In this document: positions 6,202 to 13,856 of the stretch, piece after piece
Position numbering within the stretch: position 1 is the stretch's first letter
Layout of the letters: each line of letters begins with the position of its first letter
Assembly (NCBI RefSeq): GCF_002210345.1
Contig: NZ_MWQI01000009.1
Span: 62,001 to 126,000, forward strand
DNA: 64,000 nt
Origin: Fibrobacter sp. UWB4
GTDB lineage: Bacteria > Fibrobacterota > Fibrobacteria > Fibrobacterales > Fibrobacteraceae
Reading direction: 5' to 3'
Translations under genes and position numbers: made by a program
Notes under the pieces: model-generated
The model's input: only the letters and a program-made list of their open reading frames with translations
Told to the model about the DNA's origin: nothing
Databases searched by the model: none

Positions 6202-9140
6202 AAAAACTTATAAGTAAATCGATTGCTTTGTTTATGGCAATTGTTTTGGCTGGCCTGCTTGCCGCTTGCTCGGATGGAAGAGTTGCTGGCGGCGTCACGG
6301 AAGATGCGGGGCTTGCCATCAAGGACTTGGATGTAGCGGGCTTGGCGCAAAAGGGGCCGTTTGTCAAGGGTTCTGCGGTGACGGTGCAGGGTGTTGACTG
6401 CAAGACGATGAAGTTCACGGAAGAGAAATTCTCGGGGAAGGTCAAGAGCAACAAGGGCGACTTTGACGTTGATGACGTGAATCTCTCGGCATCTTGCGCT
6501 TTGTTCGAAGTGTCCGGCTACTATCTCAATGAAGTTTCCGGTGAAAAGTCTTCGGATAAGTTGACGCTCCATGCGATTACGGATTTGAACGACAGAAAGT
6601 CTGTAAACATCAACGTGCTCACGGAATTGGAATACGAGCGCGTGATGAAGCTTGTCTCCGAAGAGAAGATGTCCTTTGACGATGCAAAAATGCAGGCCGA
6701 AAAGGAAGTCCTCGCGTCACTTGGTGTGATGGACCGTTTTGAATCGTTTGAAGGCATGAGCATTTATGAAAAGGGCGAAGGAAACGCAACTCTCCTTGCG
6801 ACGAGTGTGCTGTTGCAGTCGGATCTGGATGCAGAAAAGCTGGCAGGCCGTATGGATGACATTGCATCGTCCATCACGAAAAACGGCGAATGGAACGACG
6901 AAAAGGCAAAAACGGAAATGGCTGACTGGGCGGCAACCGCAAAGTCCGATGGCAAATACGAAGCGGTTCGCAAAAACCTTGAAAAATGGAGCGGCTCTGA
7001 TGAAATTCCCGAATTTGAAAAGGTCGTAGAAATGTATGGGGCCGATTCTACAATGACGGATTCCCGCGATGGCAAGGTTTACAGAACCGTGAAAATTGGT
7101 AATCAGGTCTGGATGGCGGAAAACCTGAACTTTAAAGTAGACTGCAGTTACTGCTATAATGATTCCGCAGAATATTGTACAAAGTACGGTCGCCTTTATT
7201 CATGGGCTGCTGCGAATAGAGCATGCCCTGACGGCTGGCACTTGCCGACAATGGACGAATTTGATACGTTGTTTGCTGCGGCCGGCGGGGAATCTATAGC
7301 GGGCAAGAAACTGAAGTCCGCTAGCGGCTGGAGAAATGGCGGCAACGGCACGGATGATTTTGGCTTCACTGCGTTGCCCGCTGGCATCAGATACGGCAAA
7401 GAAGTCTACTACAACTACGAGGGCGATCACGCGAATTTCTGGAGTTCTGTAAAGAACGGTAACGATAGCGCGAAATATGTGAACATGTTCTACGATTACG
7501 ATAATGCTCGCCCGCTCGTCCACGATAAGAATGATGGAATGTCGGTTCGTTGCCTGAAGGGTGAATCGACGGCCAAAGTAGAAACTGAGGTTCCTTCCGG
7601 ATGGAGCTGGGATGTGCCCAAGGAATTGCGCTTTAATCCGAATATCAAATATGATACGATGATTGACCCGCGCGACAAGCAGGTGTATAAGATTGTGAAG
7701 ATTTCGCCCAAAGGGAGCGATTATTCACAAGTGTGGATGGCCGAAAACCTGAACTATGCCGATAGCGTCAAGACGCCGAGCTTGAAAGGCCAAAACTGGT
7801 GCTACAATAATGATGAGAAAAATTGTAAGGTAAGCGGTCGCTATTACACTTGGGCGGCGGCGATAGACTCTGTGGCTTTGGCAAACGATTCAAAGAATCC
7901 GCTGAATTGCGGTTATGGCAAGACGTGTGGAATTAATCGCGGAGTGCAGGGAATTTGCCCTGACGGATGGCATTTGCCGACGCTCCATGAATGGGGATTG
8001 TTGAGCGTAGCTCTGGGGAATGCTGGCGTGGCCGGAGATAGCCTCAAGGCGCTGACTGGCTGGGATTACGCCGGAACGGCTGACAATAACGGCGTAGATG
8101 CCTATGGATTTGCGGCGCTTCCGACCGGAAGGATGGTTTCTACATCTAGCTGGAGCAATGTTGGTTCTAATGTTTATTATTGGAGTTCCGAAGAGGATGG
8201 TACGTATGAAGCGCAATATTCGAATATAAACAACATTTATACTAAATTCTATTTGTTCCAAGGTTCAAAAAAATATGGACAGAGTGTACGTTGCATCAAG
8301 GGTGATCCTTCGACTGCAGCGATTAAATCTTCTTCAAGTTCTAGTGTTGACGAAACGAAGTCTAGCAGCAGTTCTGCAAAATTGAGTAGCAGTGCGGCTG
8401 TGTCTAGCAGTAGCTATGTTGTGACGAAAGAATGGAGCTGGGATGTTCCCAAAGAAGCCCGCTTTAATCCGAATATCAAGTACGACTCGATGATTGACCC
8501 GCGTGACAAGCGTGTGTACAAGGTGGTGAAAATCGAAGTGAAAGAAAGGGATTATTCGAAGGTCTGGATGGCGGAAAACCTGAACTATTCTGATAGCGTC
8601 AGGACCCCGAGCTTGAAGGGCAAAAGCTGGTGCTACCGTGACAGTGCAAAATATTGCGAAGTGTCGGGTCGCTATTACACTTGGGCTGCCGCAATTGACT
8701 CGGTGGCGCTTGTCTCTGATACGGTTGCTCCGTTAGATTGCGGCTATGGCAAGACTTGCGAACTTGGCGAGCAACGTATACAAGGAATTTGCCCAGACGG
8801 TTGGCACTTGCCGAATCGCGATGAATGGGGTTGGTTGAGCGTTTACTTAGGGAACGCGGGCGTGGCTGGCGATACCCTCAAGGCTTTGACTGGATGGGAT
8901 TATGCCGGGACAGAAAATAATAACGGCGTGGATGCCTATGGATTTACGGCGCTCCCGACCGGAAGAAGAGTCTCTGAAACTAGCTGGCGTAATATTGGTT
9001 CTGATGTTTATTATTGGACTTCCCAAGAGGAAGATGCGTATGAAGCGCAGTATTCGAACATGAATAACCAATACACCAAATTCTATTTGTACCAAGGCTC
9101 AAAAACTTATGGACAAAGTGTCCGTTGCGTGAAGGATTAA
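6198..9140 (+). CDS. Large lipoprotein with three FISUMP domains
   Basis: A 980-residue lipoprotein starting at GTG 6198, supported by AAAGGAG at 6185-6191 and by the signal peptide that begins there (lipobox L-A-A-C). The mature end is C-S-D-G-R-V-A-G-G. Residues about 30-285 are the module shared with the proteins at 171 and 3108. FISUMP domains start near residues 289, 490 and 767, each with V-W-M-A-E-N-L-N and a terminal V-R-C. A long poly-serine linker (near residues 710-740) separates domains 2 and 3. Domains 2 and 3 are close copies at the DNA level, both headed by W-S-W-D-V-P-K-E, which shows a recent tandem duplication of about 830 bp. It is paired with the TIGR02147 gene upstream. 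Envelope localisation is expected; the molecular function is unknown. Confidence 0.9.
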   Translation: MKKLISKSIALFMAIVLAGLLAACSDGRVAGGVTEDAGLAIKDLDVAGLAQKGPFVKGSAVTVQGVDCKTMKFTEEKFSGKVKSNKGDFDVDDVNLSASCALFEVSGYYLNEVSGEKSSDKLTLHAITDLNDRKSVNINVLTELEYERVMKLVSEEKMSFDDAKMQAEKEVLASLGVMDRFESFEGMSIYEKGEGNATLLATSVLLQSDLDAEKLAGRMDDIASSITKNGEWNDEKAKTEMADWAATAKSDGKYEAVRKNLEKWSGSDEIPEFEKVVEMYGADSTMTDSRDGKVYRTVKIGNQVWMAENLNFKVDCSYCYNDSAEYCTKYGRLYSWAAANRACPDGWHLPTMDEFDTLFAAAGGESIAGKKLKSASGWRNGGNGTDDFGFTALPAGIRYGKEVYYNYEGDHANFWSSVKNGNDSAKYVNMFYDYDNARPLVHDKNDGMSVRCLKGESTAKVETEVPSGWSWDVPKELRFNPNIKYDTMIDPRDKQVYKIVKISPKGSDYSQVWMAENLNYADSVKTPSLKGQNWCYNNDEKNCKVSGRYYTWAAAIDSVALANDSKNPLNCGYGKTCGINRGVQGICPDGWHLPTLHEWGLLSVALGNAGVAGDSLKALTGWDYAGTADNNGVDAYGFAALPTGRMVSTSSWSNVGSNVYYWSSEEDGTYEAQYSNINNIYTKFYLFQGSKKYGQSVRCIKGDPSTAAIKSSSSSSVDETKSSSSSAKLSSSAAVSSSSYVVTKEWSWDVPKEARFNPNIKYDSMIDPRDKRVYKVVKIEVKERDYSKVWMAENLNYSDSVRTPSLKGKSWCYRDSAKYCEVSGRYYTWAAAIDSVALVSDTVAPLDCGYGKTCELGEQRIQGICPDGWHLPNRDEWGWLSVYLGNAGVAGDTLKALTGWDYAGTENNNGVDAYGFTALPTGRRVSETSWRNIGSDVYYWTSQEEDAYEAQYSNMNNQYTKFYLYQGSKTYGQSVRCVKD
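7602..9137 (+). repeat. Intragenic tandem duplication of a FISUMP unit
   Basis: The segments 7602-8300 and 8434-9137 run in register, with long identical or near-identical stretches in both their heads (coding W-S-W-D-V-P-K-E) and their ends (coding G-Q-S-V-R-C). A serine-coding linker lies between them. This is direct evidence of duplication inside one gene. Confidence 0.85.
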
Positions 9141-9190
9141 AAACGTTCTTTGAACTCCTGTACTTGGGAGTTGGAAGGTGTCTAGGAGTA

Positions 9191-9223
9191 GGTCCCGCTA
9201 TGAAAAATGGCGGGATCTTTTTT
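9191..9223 (+). terminator. Rho-independent terminator after the FISUMP lipoprotein
   Basis: GGTCCCGCTA and TGGCGGGATC form a 10-bp stem (with G-U pairs) around a TGAAAAA loop, followed by a T-run. It lies about 50 nt after the stop at 9140. Confidence 0.85.
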
Positions 9224-9285
9224 ACGAGTCGTTTATGACTCACAAAATGTGTAGGCGGAAATCCTGCGTACGGTTGATCGCGGAA

Positions 9286-9316
9286 TGAAAAAAGACCTTG
9301 CGAAAGCAAGGTCTTT
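9286..9316 (-). terminator. Terminator downstream of tRNA-His
   Basis: AAAGACCTTGC and GCAAGGTCTTT form a perfect 11-bp stem around GAAA. On the minus strand the hairpin is followed by a T-run (the A-run at 9288-9293), placing it just 3' of the tRNA. It may act in both directions. Confidence 0.8.
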
Positions 9317-9320
9317 TTCG

Positions 9321-9395
9321 GGTGGATGACCGGACTCGAACCGGCAACATCCAGAATCACAATCTGGGACTCTAACCAATTGAGCTACATCCACC
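9321..9395 (-). tRNA. tRNA-His (anticodon GTG)
   Basis: On the minus strand the sequence folds as a tRNA. The acceptor GTGGATG pairs with CATCCAC, the D-arm contains AGCTCAATTGGTTAGAGT, the anticodon arm is CCAGA-TTGTGAT-TCTGG with anticodon GTG, and the T-arm is CCGGTTCGAGTCCGG. The extra 5' G facing a discriminator C is the hallmark of tRNA-His. The 3' CCA is not encoded. An A-run just beyond belongs to a terminator hairpin. Confidence 0.95.
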
Positions 9396-9412
9396 ATGTA
9401 GCGAGACCAAAT

Positions 9413-9445
9413 ATAAAAAAGCCATCCCAAATTTCAAGGGATGGC
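9413..9445 (-). terminator. Terminator of the small Cys/His protein gene
   Basis: GCCATCCC (9421-9428) and GGGATGGC (9438-9445) form an 8-bp stem. The A-run at 9414-9420 becomes a T-run on the minus strand, downstream of the gene at 9487-9843. It also separates that gene from tRNA-His. Confidence 0.75.
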
Positions 9446-9486
9446 AACAACTTTTTTCCAAAAAATTTGTTTTTAGTGCGCTGCGA

Positions 9487-9843
9487 CTACTTTTTCTGCA
9501 TGATTCGGAGGAAATTTGCACGCTTGAAGTCGTTTCTGTGTTCCATGCAGAAGCGCGGGTAGACGTACTGCTTCGGGAACATGCGGATCGTGAACGTGTT
9601 GTTGCAGCCTTCGAGGCAGCACTTGAATTCCAGGTCCATGGCTTCCGTGTAGTTGTGGCGGAAAATAATGTTCTTGGATTCGATGTTCTCGATATCCTTC
9701 TTTTGCTTTTGGCGCTGCTTGATGTCGCGGTGCAGTTCGCAGTACTTCGCGATCGGGTGACCCCAGAATTCACGGCCGCAGCCGGGTTCCTGGCAGACTT
9801 TGAGCTTGATGCGTTTCTTCTTTTTGTACTTAGGTAATTGCAT
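9487..9843 (-). CDS. Small basic protein with two Cys/His zinc-finger-like modules
   Basis: A 118-residue, strongly basic protein starting at ATG 9843, with GAGG about 6 nt upstream of it. It has two repeats of one pattern. The first is C-x4-C near residues 17-22, then Y-C-x2-H near 34-38. The second is C-C-L-E-G-C near residues 75-80, then F-C-x2-H near 98-102. Each could bind one zinc ion. The N-terminus and middle are lysine/arginine-rich (K-K-K-K-R and Q-R-Q-K-Q-K-K), which would suit nucleic-acid binding. I do not recognise a named family. It is a single-gene unit upstream of tRNA-His with its own terminator; a role in RNA or ribosome biology is only a guess. Confidence 0.7.
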   Translation of the reverse strand: MQLPKYKKKKRIKLKVCQEPGCGREFWGHPIAKYCELHRDIKQRQKQKKDIENIESKNIIFRHNYTEAMDLEFKCCLEGCNNTFTIRMFPKQYVYPRFCMEHRNDFKRANFLRIMQKK

Positions 9844-9979
9844 AGTGACCTCAATTAGTAGTAAAGATAGTAAAAAATGGTGTTTTTGTAAAAATTTTCG
9901 CTTTTGTGAGGGGTGTTTAGGGTCAAATTCGCGAAAAAAAGCGTGTTATATAAGTAGGATCATTTAAAAAAGGAGTCTT

Positions 9980-10840
9980 ATGAAGCTTTTTTGGGTTTTG
10001 GCGGTAGCGGCAGTGATTAACGGCTGCATGTACGTGAGCGGGTCGGCGGAGGGTGAATCGACGATGCATGTGGCGGCAATCGATGTGGGGCAGGGGCTTG
10101 CGGTGCTTCTCGAATATGGCGGGCGCTATGCGATGTACGATTTCGGGCCCGATTCGGTCGGCGTGGTGGATTCGCTTTTGGCGCGCGGGATCGATACGCT
10201 AGAGTGGGTGGTGCTGAGCCATAACCATCGGGACCATATTGGCGGATTTTTGGAGCTTGCGGGGCGGGGCGTTTTTGTGCGGCGCCTGTACGTGGGGCCG
10301 GATACGGCGGGCGGCTTTTTTCGCGATAGCGTCTTGCGGGTGGCGAGAGCGCTTGGAACGCCGGTGGATACGCTATTGCGAGGCGGGAACGTAAGTTTTG
10401 GGGGTGGGGTTAATGGCTCTGCTGACGGGGAATGCCCGCGCTTTGAAGTGCTGTGGCCGGCGAGCTATTTGCGCGTGGGCGAGAATCGTGCGAGTGTGGT
10501 TTTGCTCGGGAAGTTTGGAGCGAGCAAGCTGCTTTTGACGGGCGACCTGGATTCCGTGGGCGAGCGCCATTTGCTCGAGATGAACCCGACGCTTTCGGCG
10601 GAACTTTTGCAGGTGGCGCATCATGGTTCGGCAGGGAGCAATACGTTAAGCTTCTTGTCGCAGGTGTCGCCCAAGTACGCGTTCGTGAGTGCGGGACAGG
10701 GGAATCGCTACGGGCATCCCGCGCCATCTGTTGTGCGCAAATTGAACTTGGTGCTTGGCGATTCTACGAAACTTTACCGCACCGATTTGCAAGGTTCCGT
10801 CCGCTTTGAACTCTCGCCTAGCATGGGCATTTTGCACTAG
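9980..10840 (+). CDS. ComEC-like metallo-beta-lactamase-fold lipoprotein
   Basis: A 286-residue protein with a lipoprotein signal peptide (lipobox I-N-G-C near residue 15), then a metallo-beta-lactamase fold like the C-terminal domain of ComEC/Rec2. The opening D-V-G-Q-G strand is present, and the metal site H-N-H-R-D-H-I-G-G lies at residues 81-89. A G-D-L-D stretch and Q-V-A-H-H-G-S-A-G-S complete the set of metal ligands. The final Y-G-H-P is typical of ComEC relatives. In ComEC this domain is proposed to degrade the non-transported DNA strand; here it stands alone without the channel, so a secreted nuclease or phosphodiesterase is plausible but not shown. The start has an AAGGAG ribosome site. 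The gene appears monocistronic and is followed by a repeat-rich gap. Confidence 0.85.
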   Translation: MKLFWVLAVAAVINGCMYVSGSAEGESTMHVAAIDVGQGLAVLLEYGGRYAMYDFGPDSVGVVDSLLARGIDTLEWVVLSHNHRDHIGGFLELAGRGVFVRRLYVGPDTAGGFFRDSVLRVARALGTPVDTLLRGGNVSFGGGVNGSADGECPRFEVLWPASYLRVGENRASVVLLGKFGASKLLLTGDLDSVGERHLLEMNPTLSAELLQVAHHGSAGSNTLSFLSQVSPKYAFVSAGQGNRYGHPAPSVVRKLNLVLGDSTKLYRTDLQGSVRFELSPSMGILH

Positions 10841-10844
10841 AAAT

Positions 10845-11095
10845 AACTGGATTCTTCCACTATCGCTTCGCTCTAGAGTCAGAATGACGGGAGTCGTGAC
10901 GGTATCGCGATAGGGAAAGTGTCATTCCCGCTTCCGAGCACTGTCATTCCGCACCCCGATGCGGAATCTCCATCTCGTTTGTTGCGCTTTGTCCTCCCGG
11001 ACTCCGTTCCGGGATCGCCATCTCGTCATCCTGAATGAGCATGTTATTCCGCACTCGTCATCCTGAAGGAACGAAGTGACTGAAGGATCCAGTTA
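10845..11095. repeat. Cluster of dispersed GTCATCCTGA-type repeats
   Basis: The 311-bp gap between the genes at 9980 and 11152 holds no gene. It is filled with diverged copies of a dispersed element: variants of GTCATCCTGA or GTCATTCC, paired with GAAGGATCC or GGAATCTCC, in both orientations (for example TCAGAATGACGGG near 10880 and GTCATCCTGAAGGAACGAAG near 11058). Related copies occur near 12950, 36958, 39200, 49670 and 50623, and inside two genes. Internal dyads such as CCGCACCCCGATGCGG can fold as hairpins. Confidence 0.75.
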
Positions 11096-11151
11096 TTTTT
11101 TATATTGCAATTTGTTTCGCATTTTGGGTATTCGCGAGGTTTTCGAGGGTT

Positions 11152-12945
11152 ATGGTTCACAAAATTCACATCCCGGTGATGGGCATTTGCTATACGGCGG
11201 ACACGCCGATTCGTGTAGCGCATTTGGGAATCACGTCGGTAATTTCGCTTGTGGACGATGGACTCCTCGAAGAATACCGCATGGCTTACGCGGAGCGCTT
11301 GGGCCTTGATTTGGGCTCTCCGCAGACAACCCGCATTGGCCGCATCCGTTCGTATCTGGATTTTGTTGCAGACGAAGTAGAGCGCAAGTTTACGCGTCTT
11401 TGTGCTTGCCGCTTTGATGGCGGTAGCGACAAGGACCTTTATTTTCTGATGCTCCCGCTGGATTCCAGACTCCGCGTGGAATACGATGGCATTTTTGCAA
11501 AGACGGGGCTTGCCCGCATTGCGGCCGAGGCTGCGCTTACCGAGAAAATGGAACCGGGTGAAATTCAGGCGAACATCATGGTTGGCTTGAATCATGACGA
11601 GGCCGCGTTCGATGCCGTTCGCGGCTTTACCGCTTCGAAGGTGGCGGGGGCGCTTGTGCTCAGCGCGGGCGTGAACTTGTCCGTCTTCGAAGAAATTGCA
11701 AAGTGCAAGGATTTTTACAGGACGGGTGCAAGATCTCCGAAAAAGAAGATTATCCTGAAAGTCTCGGATTACCGCTCGGCGCTCATCCAGGGCCGCTATT
11801 TGGCAAAGAAGGGTCTGGAAGTTTACGAATACCGCATTGAATCGGGCGTGAACTGCGGCGGTCATGCGTTTTTTGAATCCAAGAAGTTGTTGCTTGAGGT
11901 TGTCCGGGAATTTGTCGAAAAGCGTAAAGAACTTTTCGAAACCACGCGCTCGATGATTGCGAAGTTCGCGGATTCTTGTGATACGGGGGGGAATGCTGCA
12001 AATGCATCAGCGTCAAGTGCCGCGAGCAGTTCTGTTTCGAGTGCCGCGACTGTTCCTGTGCAAGGAATTCTTCCGCCGCCGTCGCCTGCGCGGATTACCG
12101 CGCAGGGCGGGCTTTGCGCCCCCGAAGACATTGCTCAAGTCTTGTCGCTCGGGATTGATGGCGTGGGTGTCGGAACCCCGTTCTTGCTTGTACCGCAGGC
12201 GACCAGCGTTGATAAGGAAACGCGCCGATTGCTTGTGGGCGCAAAGCCCGAAGATGTTTGCATCAGTCATGCGTCACCGCTCGGCATCCCGTTCGTGAAT
12301 CTGCAAACATCGACGGCGGCAAGAATCTGTGAGCAAAAGATTCAGGAATATTTTGCTCCAGAATCAGAAAAGTCCGGGATTCCTGAATTGAAGCCTGGAT
12401 TCCTGTGCCGTCAGCATTACCTTTGCCAAAATATCCCCGGCTTTGACCATCCCGTTTGCATGGCTTCGCGTGAGTACGTGATGCACCGCCTGGCCGAAAT
12501 CGATGCTTTGGAAAAAGAGGATATTGAGGCTTGTCAAATGCGCCCGTACAATGCGGATGTCGAAGAATTGCAAAATGTTTCGCAGGAACGTGGCTTGCTC
12601 GAATCTTCCATTCGTCGAAAGTATGACAAGCTCCGCCGCGTCACGCTTTCGCGTGAATGCATCTGCCGATTCCTCGGGAATGCCGGCCGCGAAGAAATCC
12701 GCGAGAAAAGCCCGTCGCTCCATTACCAGCCGGAATGTGTTGCCGTCGCTCGTGGCTCGCAGCCCGCTCGCACTCGCGAACCGATTACCATTTGCCCGAA
12801 TCCAGACATTGGCTATTTCGATCGCGAGTACACGCTTCTGGAAATGATGCAGCACCTTTATGGCACAGGCCGGCGCCTTACGCCTAAAGACAAACCAAGC
12901 GCCTTCGAGGTCGAAGAACGCTTGCTGAAGAATGTGCTATTGTAA
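11152..12945 (+). CDS. Nitronate monooxygenase-like TIM-barrel protein
   Basis: A 597-residue soluble protein (no signal peptide). The middle resembles FMN-dependent 2-nitropropane dioxygenase/nitronate monooxygenase barrels: G-V-N-C-G-G-H near residues 236-242, a phosphate-binding-like G-G-L-C-A-P-E-D near 319-326, and G-I-D-G-V-G-V-G-T-P-F-L near 333-344. These resemble the family's G-G-H and G-A-D-G-V-x-x-G-T-x-F motifs. An Ala/Ser/Pro-rich insertion (about residues 276-314) splits the barrel. The C-terminal 200 residues have scattered cysteines and no recognised domain. The start is the ATG at 11152 with a GAGG ribosome site. A TATATTGC box at 11101-11108 could be the promoter. The exact reaction is unknown. 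Confidence 0.6.
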   Translation: MVHKIHIPVMGICYTADTPIRVAHLGITSVISLVDDGLLEEYRMAYAERLGLDLGSPQTTRIGRIRSYLDFVADEVERKFTRLCACRFDGGSDKDLYFLMLPLDSRLRVEYDGIFAKTGLARIAAEAALTEKMEPGEIQANIMVGLNHDEAAFDAVRGFTASKVAGALVLSAGVNLSVFEEIAKCKDFYRTGARSPKKKIILKVSDYRSALIQGRYLAKKGLEVYEYRIESGVNCGGHAFFESKKLLLEVVREFVEKRKELFETTRSMIAKFADSCDTGGNAANASASSAASSSVSSAATVPVQGILPPPSPARITAQGGLCAPEDIAQVLSLGIDGVGVGTPFLLVPQATSVDKETRRLLVGAKPEDVCISHASPLGIPFVNLQTSTAARICEQKIQEYFAPESEKSGIPELKPGFLCRQHYLCQNIPGFDHPVCMASREYVMHRLAEIDALEKEDIEACQMRPYNADVEELQNVSQERGLLESSIRRKYDKLRRVTLSRECICRFLGNAGREEIREKSPSLHYQPECVAVARGSQPARTREPITICPNPDIGYFDREYTLLEMMQHLYGTGRRLTPKDKPSAFEVEERLLKNVLL

Positions 12946-13018
12946 ATGCTCAGAATGACGCGGGGCGTTTCCTATTACGTTTTCTTCCTACTTCCTACTG
13001 TCTACTTCCGACTATGTT

Positions 13019-13765
13019 CTAATCCGCAAATCCGATTCTTGCCTGAAAGTGGCATTGCGTCATGTCGTCGGCGTTCATTCCGAAAATATACGCGTGGTGG
13101 TTCGTGTTCTTGAACCGCACAATGTTTACCTTGCCTGCGAGCGGAATCTGTGAGATGTAGTTTATCTGTATCGAACGGATCCTGCGGCTCTTGAGTTCCT
13201 GCGGATCGAGCGAGTTTGTCACCCAGTCCACATAACGGCAGTGGTTCACGTGCTTGTTCATGTCCAAGTCGCTGTACTTTGCGATTTCTGTCGCTACAAT
13301 TTGCGGGTCCACCTGCGGATCCAAAATATCCATCATCTCGGGGAGCGCGTTCTTGCCCGGAATGAGCGGAATCGGGTACGGTGCGTTGGCCGGGTTTTCG
13401 GCCTTGCCTGTCTTCATGTTCACCAGGAGCCACGATGAGGTCGCCTGCGCGATGGAATGCCCCTGCGCATCGAGGATGGAATAATCCTTAAGACAGACTT
13501 TGTCCTTAATAATGTCCTTTGCCCATGTCGAGATGGAGAGCTTCTCGCCCCAGACCGGGTGGTGGTGCATTCGGATTTTCAGTCGCGTGATGACCGTGGT
13601 GTAGCCAGCCCTCATCATCTTCCAGATGCCAAAACCGTTCTGTTCGGCGTCGGCGATGGCTGTTTCTTCCATGAACAAGAAGAGATTTGAAAGCTTGAGT
13701 CGGCTGTGGTGGTCGCAATCCGAGAATCGCACTTCAAAATTTTTGGTAGTGACTTCCGGTTCCAT
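13019..13765 (-). CDS. Acyl-ACP thioesterase
   Basis: A 248-residue protein of the acyl-ACP thioesterase (FatA/FatB-like, hot-dog) family, which releases fatty acids from acyl carrier protein. The N-terminal hot-dog begins V-R-F-S-D-C-D-H-H-S. The C-terminal half has S-D-L-D-M-N-K-H-V-N-H-C-R-Y-V-D-W, which contains the conserved Asn/His catalytic region of the family. The ATG at 13765 is chosen because TGAGGA lies 5 nt upstream; an in-frame GTG at 13777 overlaps that ribosome site. It is divergent from aroA and convergent with the gene ending at 12945. The 73-nt gap to that gene contains CTACTTCC-type repeat units. Probably involved in fatty-acid or lipid supply. Confidence 0.88.
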   Translation of the reverse strand: MEPEVTTKNFEVRFSDCDHHSRLKLSNLFLFMEETAIADAEQNGFGIWKMMRAGYTTVITRLKIRMHHHPVWGEKLSISTWAKDIIKDKVCLKDYSILDAQGHSIAQATSSWLLVNMKTGKAENPANAPYPIPLIPGKNALPEMMDILDPQVDPQIVATEIAKYSDLDMNKHVNHCRYVDWVTNSLDPQELKSRRIRSIQINYISQIPLAGKVNIVRFKNTNHHAYIFGMNADDMTQCHFQARIGFAD

Positions 13766-13841
13766 GTTTTTCCTCACGTGGTTGTGTCCTTTTCGAGCCG
13801 CTTTGGACGTCTTCGAAAAAAAACTGTATGTGATAATAATG

Positions 13842-13849
13842 TATAATTT
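13842..13849 (+). promoter_or_regulatory. TATAATTT promoter box of aroA
   Basis: TATAATTT lies 7 nt before the aroA ATG at 13857. There is no Shine-Dalgarno between box and start, which again suggests a leaderless or nearly leaderless message. Confidence 0.5.
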
Positions 13850-13856
13850 TTATCGT

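Noticed and set aside
9233-9430. A 65-codon minus-strand frame that includes the sequence Y-M-V-D-V-A-Q-L-V-R-V
   Set aside because: It is translated from tRNA-His itself; such spurious frames are common over tRNA genes.
10373-10809. Several 80-120-codon frames on both strands within the ComEC-like gene
   Set aside because: The gene's own frame holds the complete metal-binding motif set; the others are shadows caused by high local G+C.
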